A stretch of DNA of 7,383 bases from Thermoleophilia bacterium (lineage in GTDB: Bacteria > Actinomycetota > Thermoleophilia > Gaiellales > Gaiellaceae): assembly GCA_025934335.1 (NCBI GenBank), contig JAICYG010000137.1, positions 1 to 7,383 of the forward strand, given 5' to 3'. Positions within the stretch are counted from its first letter, which is position 1. Each line of letters opens with the position of its first letter. Both the position numbers and the translations under genes were made by a program. The notes beneath the pieces are model-generated. The model worked only from the letters and a program-made list of their open reading frames with translations. It ran no database searches and was not told the DNA's origin. Positions 6,356-7,383 of this stretch are shown here, piece after piece.

Positions 6356-6793
6356 GCGGCGGTAGACGACGCCCGACCTCGGATCGACGTACAGCGACGG
6401 GTCGGCGCGCAGCGCGTACAGCCCGCCTGCCAGGCCGAGGCCGGCCGACACGCCGCCGAGCAGTGCCGCCAGCGTCGGCTGGAAGCCCAGCGAGATTGCC
6501 GCGAGCACCGAGACGCCGGCGGTGCTCGGCAGCGTCGCGGCGAATGCCTGCCGAAGGCGGCCGGCGACGGGCGCGCCTGCCGGCGCCGGCTCGGGCTCGC
6601 GCCGGGGCAGGAACCGGGCACGCGGGTCGTTGTAGAGCGTGAAGACGGTGACGAAGGCGCCGCCTGCAAAGGCGAGCAGGGACCCCGCCGCCGGGGCGCC
6701 CGCGAGCCGGGCAACGGCCACCCCCGCGAGGCCGAGGCCGAGCCGGATCGGCGTGACGTAGAGCGCCCGGTCGCGCAGCGAGTGCAGCCTCAT
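6353..6793 (-). CDS. Four-helix membrane protein of unknown function
   Basis: I do not recognise this 146-residue protein. It seems to hold two hydrophobic hairpins: helices at about 15-33 and 36-53 (IRLGLGLAGVAVARLAG; GSLLAFAGGAFVTVFTLY), a cytoplasmic-looking linker rich in Pro, Arg and Glu (54-80, DPRARFLPRREPEP...), then helices at about 89-106 and 109-128. The tail is short, basic and has a Tyr-Asp-Pro motif (LYVDPRSGVVYRR). An Asp-Pro-Arg motif follows both hairpins (NDPRAR at 55-60 and VDPRSG at 136-141), hinting at internal duplication. I chose the ATG at 6793 because it overlaps the GNAT stop as ATGA and because the sequence in this frame upstream is an Arg/Pro-rich shadow of the GNAT gene. 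The 9-bp gap to the SemiSWEET suggests one transcript. It could be a small integral membrane protein linked to transport, but nothing specific supports that. Confidence 0.75.
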   Translation of the reverse strand: MRLHSLRDRALYVTPIRLGLGLAGVAVARLAGAPAAGSLLAFAGGAFVTVFTLYNDPRARFLPRREPEPAPAGAPVAGRLRQAFAATLPSTAGVSVLAAISLGFQPTLAALLGGVSAGLGLAGGLYALRADPSLYVDPRSGVVYRR

Positions 6794-7338
6794 CGGGCAT
6801 CGCCCGGCAGGAGCGACCAGAGGATCGCGTCGGCGCGCTGCCCGTGCAGCCAGATCGACTGCCGCTCGCGCCCCTCGCGCTGGAAGCCGCAACGCTCGGC
6901 GAGCCGCTGCGACGGCTCGTTGGCGGGGTGCGTGCGCAGCTCGAGCCGGCCGACGCCCTCGCGGAAGAGCCAGTCGCAGACCAGCCGGACCGAGCGAGTC
7001 ATCAGCCCGCGCCCGCGGCCGTCGGCGCACGCGAGGTACGCCAGCTCGTAGTTGTCCCGATGCCGGCGCGACGCGATCACCGCACCCAGTGAGACGTCGA
7101 CACCCGCCTCCGTGACGGCGAAGTCGAAGCGGTCGCCCGTTAAGCGTCCGTTGTGCGCGAGCCGGAGCAGCGAGTCGAAGTCGCGTTCGACCGGCGCCCG
7201 CGGCATGTTCAGCCAGCGCGCGACGAGCTCGTCGCGCATCGTGTCGAGACAGGCGGCGCGGTCGCCCTCGCGGAGCTCGCGGAGGACGACCACGCCGTCT
7301 GTGAGTGTCGGGGGGGGGGTTAACCCCCCCCCCCCCAC
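6790..7338 (-). CDS. GNAT family N-acetyltransferase, RimJ/RimL-like
   Basis: This is a GCN5-related acetyltransferase transferring an acetyl group from acetyl-CoA to an amine, most like the RimJ/RimL (Acetyltransf_3) type that acts on protein N-termini or small amines. Signs: the typical entry LTDGVVVLRELREGD (residues 12-26), strand 4 with the acetyl-CoA loop GRGRGLMTRSV (107-117; R/QxxGxG/A), and the closing signature NEPSQRLAERCGFQREG (140-156). Length (182) fits. The C-terminal stop overlaps the following membrane-protein start as ATGA. The N-terminus is unsure: the frame runs back to a GTG at 7338 through a G10-TTAA-C13 stretch (+ strand 7310-7336) and gives an unlikely start MGGGGLTPPP. 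A GTG at 7293 would cut into the first conserved strand. The true start may lie in sequence that is misassembled here. The substrate is unknown. Confidence 0.85.
   Translation of the reverse strand: MGGGGLTPPPTLTDGVVVLRELREGDRAACLDTMRDELVARWLNMPRAPVERDFDSLLRLAHNGRLTGDRFDFAVTEAGVDVSLGAVIASRRHRDNYELAYLACADGRGRGLMTRSVRLVCDWLFREGVGRLELRTHPANEPSQRLAERCGFQREGRERQSIWLHGQRADAILWSLLPGDAR
7310..7336. repeat. Poly-G/poly-C perfect palindrome
   Basis: On the + strand G10 (7310-7319) is followed by TTAA and then C13 (7324-7336). The central 24 bases are a perfect palindrome. It lies across the start of the GNAT gene and is followed by more G-rich sequence (7355-7373) up to the window end. Such a run at a contig end is more often a sequencing or assembly product than a native element, though it can encode the PPP seen in the GNAT frame. 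Confidence 0.85.
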
Positions 7339-7383
7339 TAAGACCGGCGGGTCAGGGGGGGCCGGGCGGGGCGAAGACGCCGC

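Noticed and set aside
6066..6800. N-terminal extension of the M16 peptidase frame up to 6800
   Set aside because: The extension is Arg/Pro-rich and lies over the SemiSWEET and the membrane protein in another frame; family similarity begins just after the GTG at 6065.
6794..7030. 79-codon upstream extension of the membrane-protein frame
   Set aside because: It is Arg/Ala-rich shadow of the GNAT gene; the ATGA overlap at 6793-6790 gives a natural start.
7339..7383. Coding end of a gene upstream of the GNAT at the right edge
   Set aside because: Short frames can be read on the minus strand, but 45 G/C-rich bases next to a suspect palindrome give no support for any product.

Overview
The window is GC-rich (by eye near 70%), gene-dense and almost wholly coding. 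GTG and TTG starts are common, and many genes overlap by 4 bp. The order M16 peptidase - dapB - (other gene) - dapA - RNase J is a known actinobacterial neighbourhood. Together with the protein sequences it suggests a high-GC actinobacterium, perhaps class Thermoleophilia (Gaiellales or Solirubrobacterales type). The lineage call is inference; no rRNA or other marker gene is present.

Layout, read along the minus strand from the right edge: a RimJ/RimL-like GNAT acetyltransferase (start lies in a poly-G/poly-C palindrome); a 146-aa four-helix membrane protein of unknown function; a SemiSWEET sugar transporter; an M16 (pitrilysin/processing-peptidase-like) zinc protease; a short DapB; and a PF10294-like class I methyltransferase. 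These six genes form a tight co-directional run. A single plus-strand gene for a small secreted protein of unknown function (3186-3656) follows and meets the methyltransferase tail to tail. The minus-strand series then resumes with dapA, rnj (RNase J) and a 185-aa helical protein of unknown function that ends near the left edge.

DapA and DapB carry out consecutive steps of the diaminopimelate/lysine branch: condensation of pyruvate with aspartate semialdehyde, then NAD(P)H-dependent reduction. RNase J is an mRNA-maturation and decay nuclease, and the M16 peptidase is a predicted zinc endopeptidase; both are usual neighbours of dap genes in actinobacteria. SemiSWEET, the membrane protein and the GNAT look like lineage-specific additions at the upstream end.

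The main regulatory observation is that each gene start not overlapping its neighbour has a TANNNT hexamer just upstream. In three cases (secreted protein, dapA, SemiSWEET) it is exactly 6 nt before a GTG, the geometry expected of an extended leaderless-transcript promoter. I found no CRISPR array, RNA gene, insertion sequence or obviously new multi-gene system. The most notable points are the leaderless-start pattern, the compact 198-aa DapB, the plus-strand gene splitting dapB from dapA, and the suspect palindrome at the right end.
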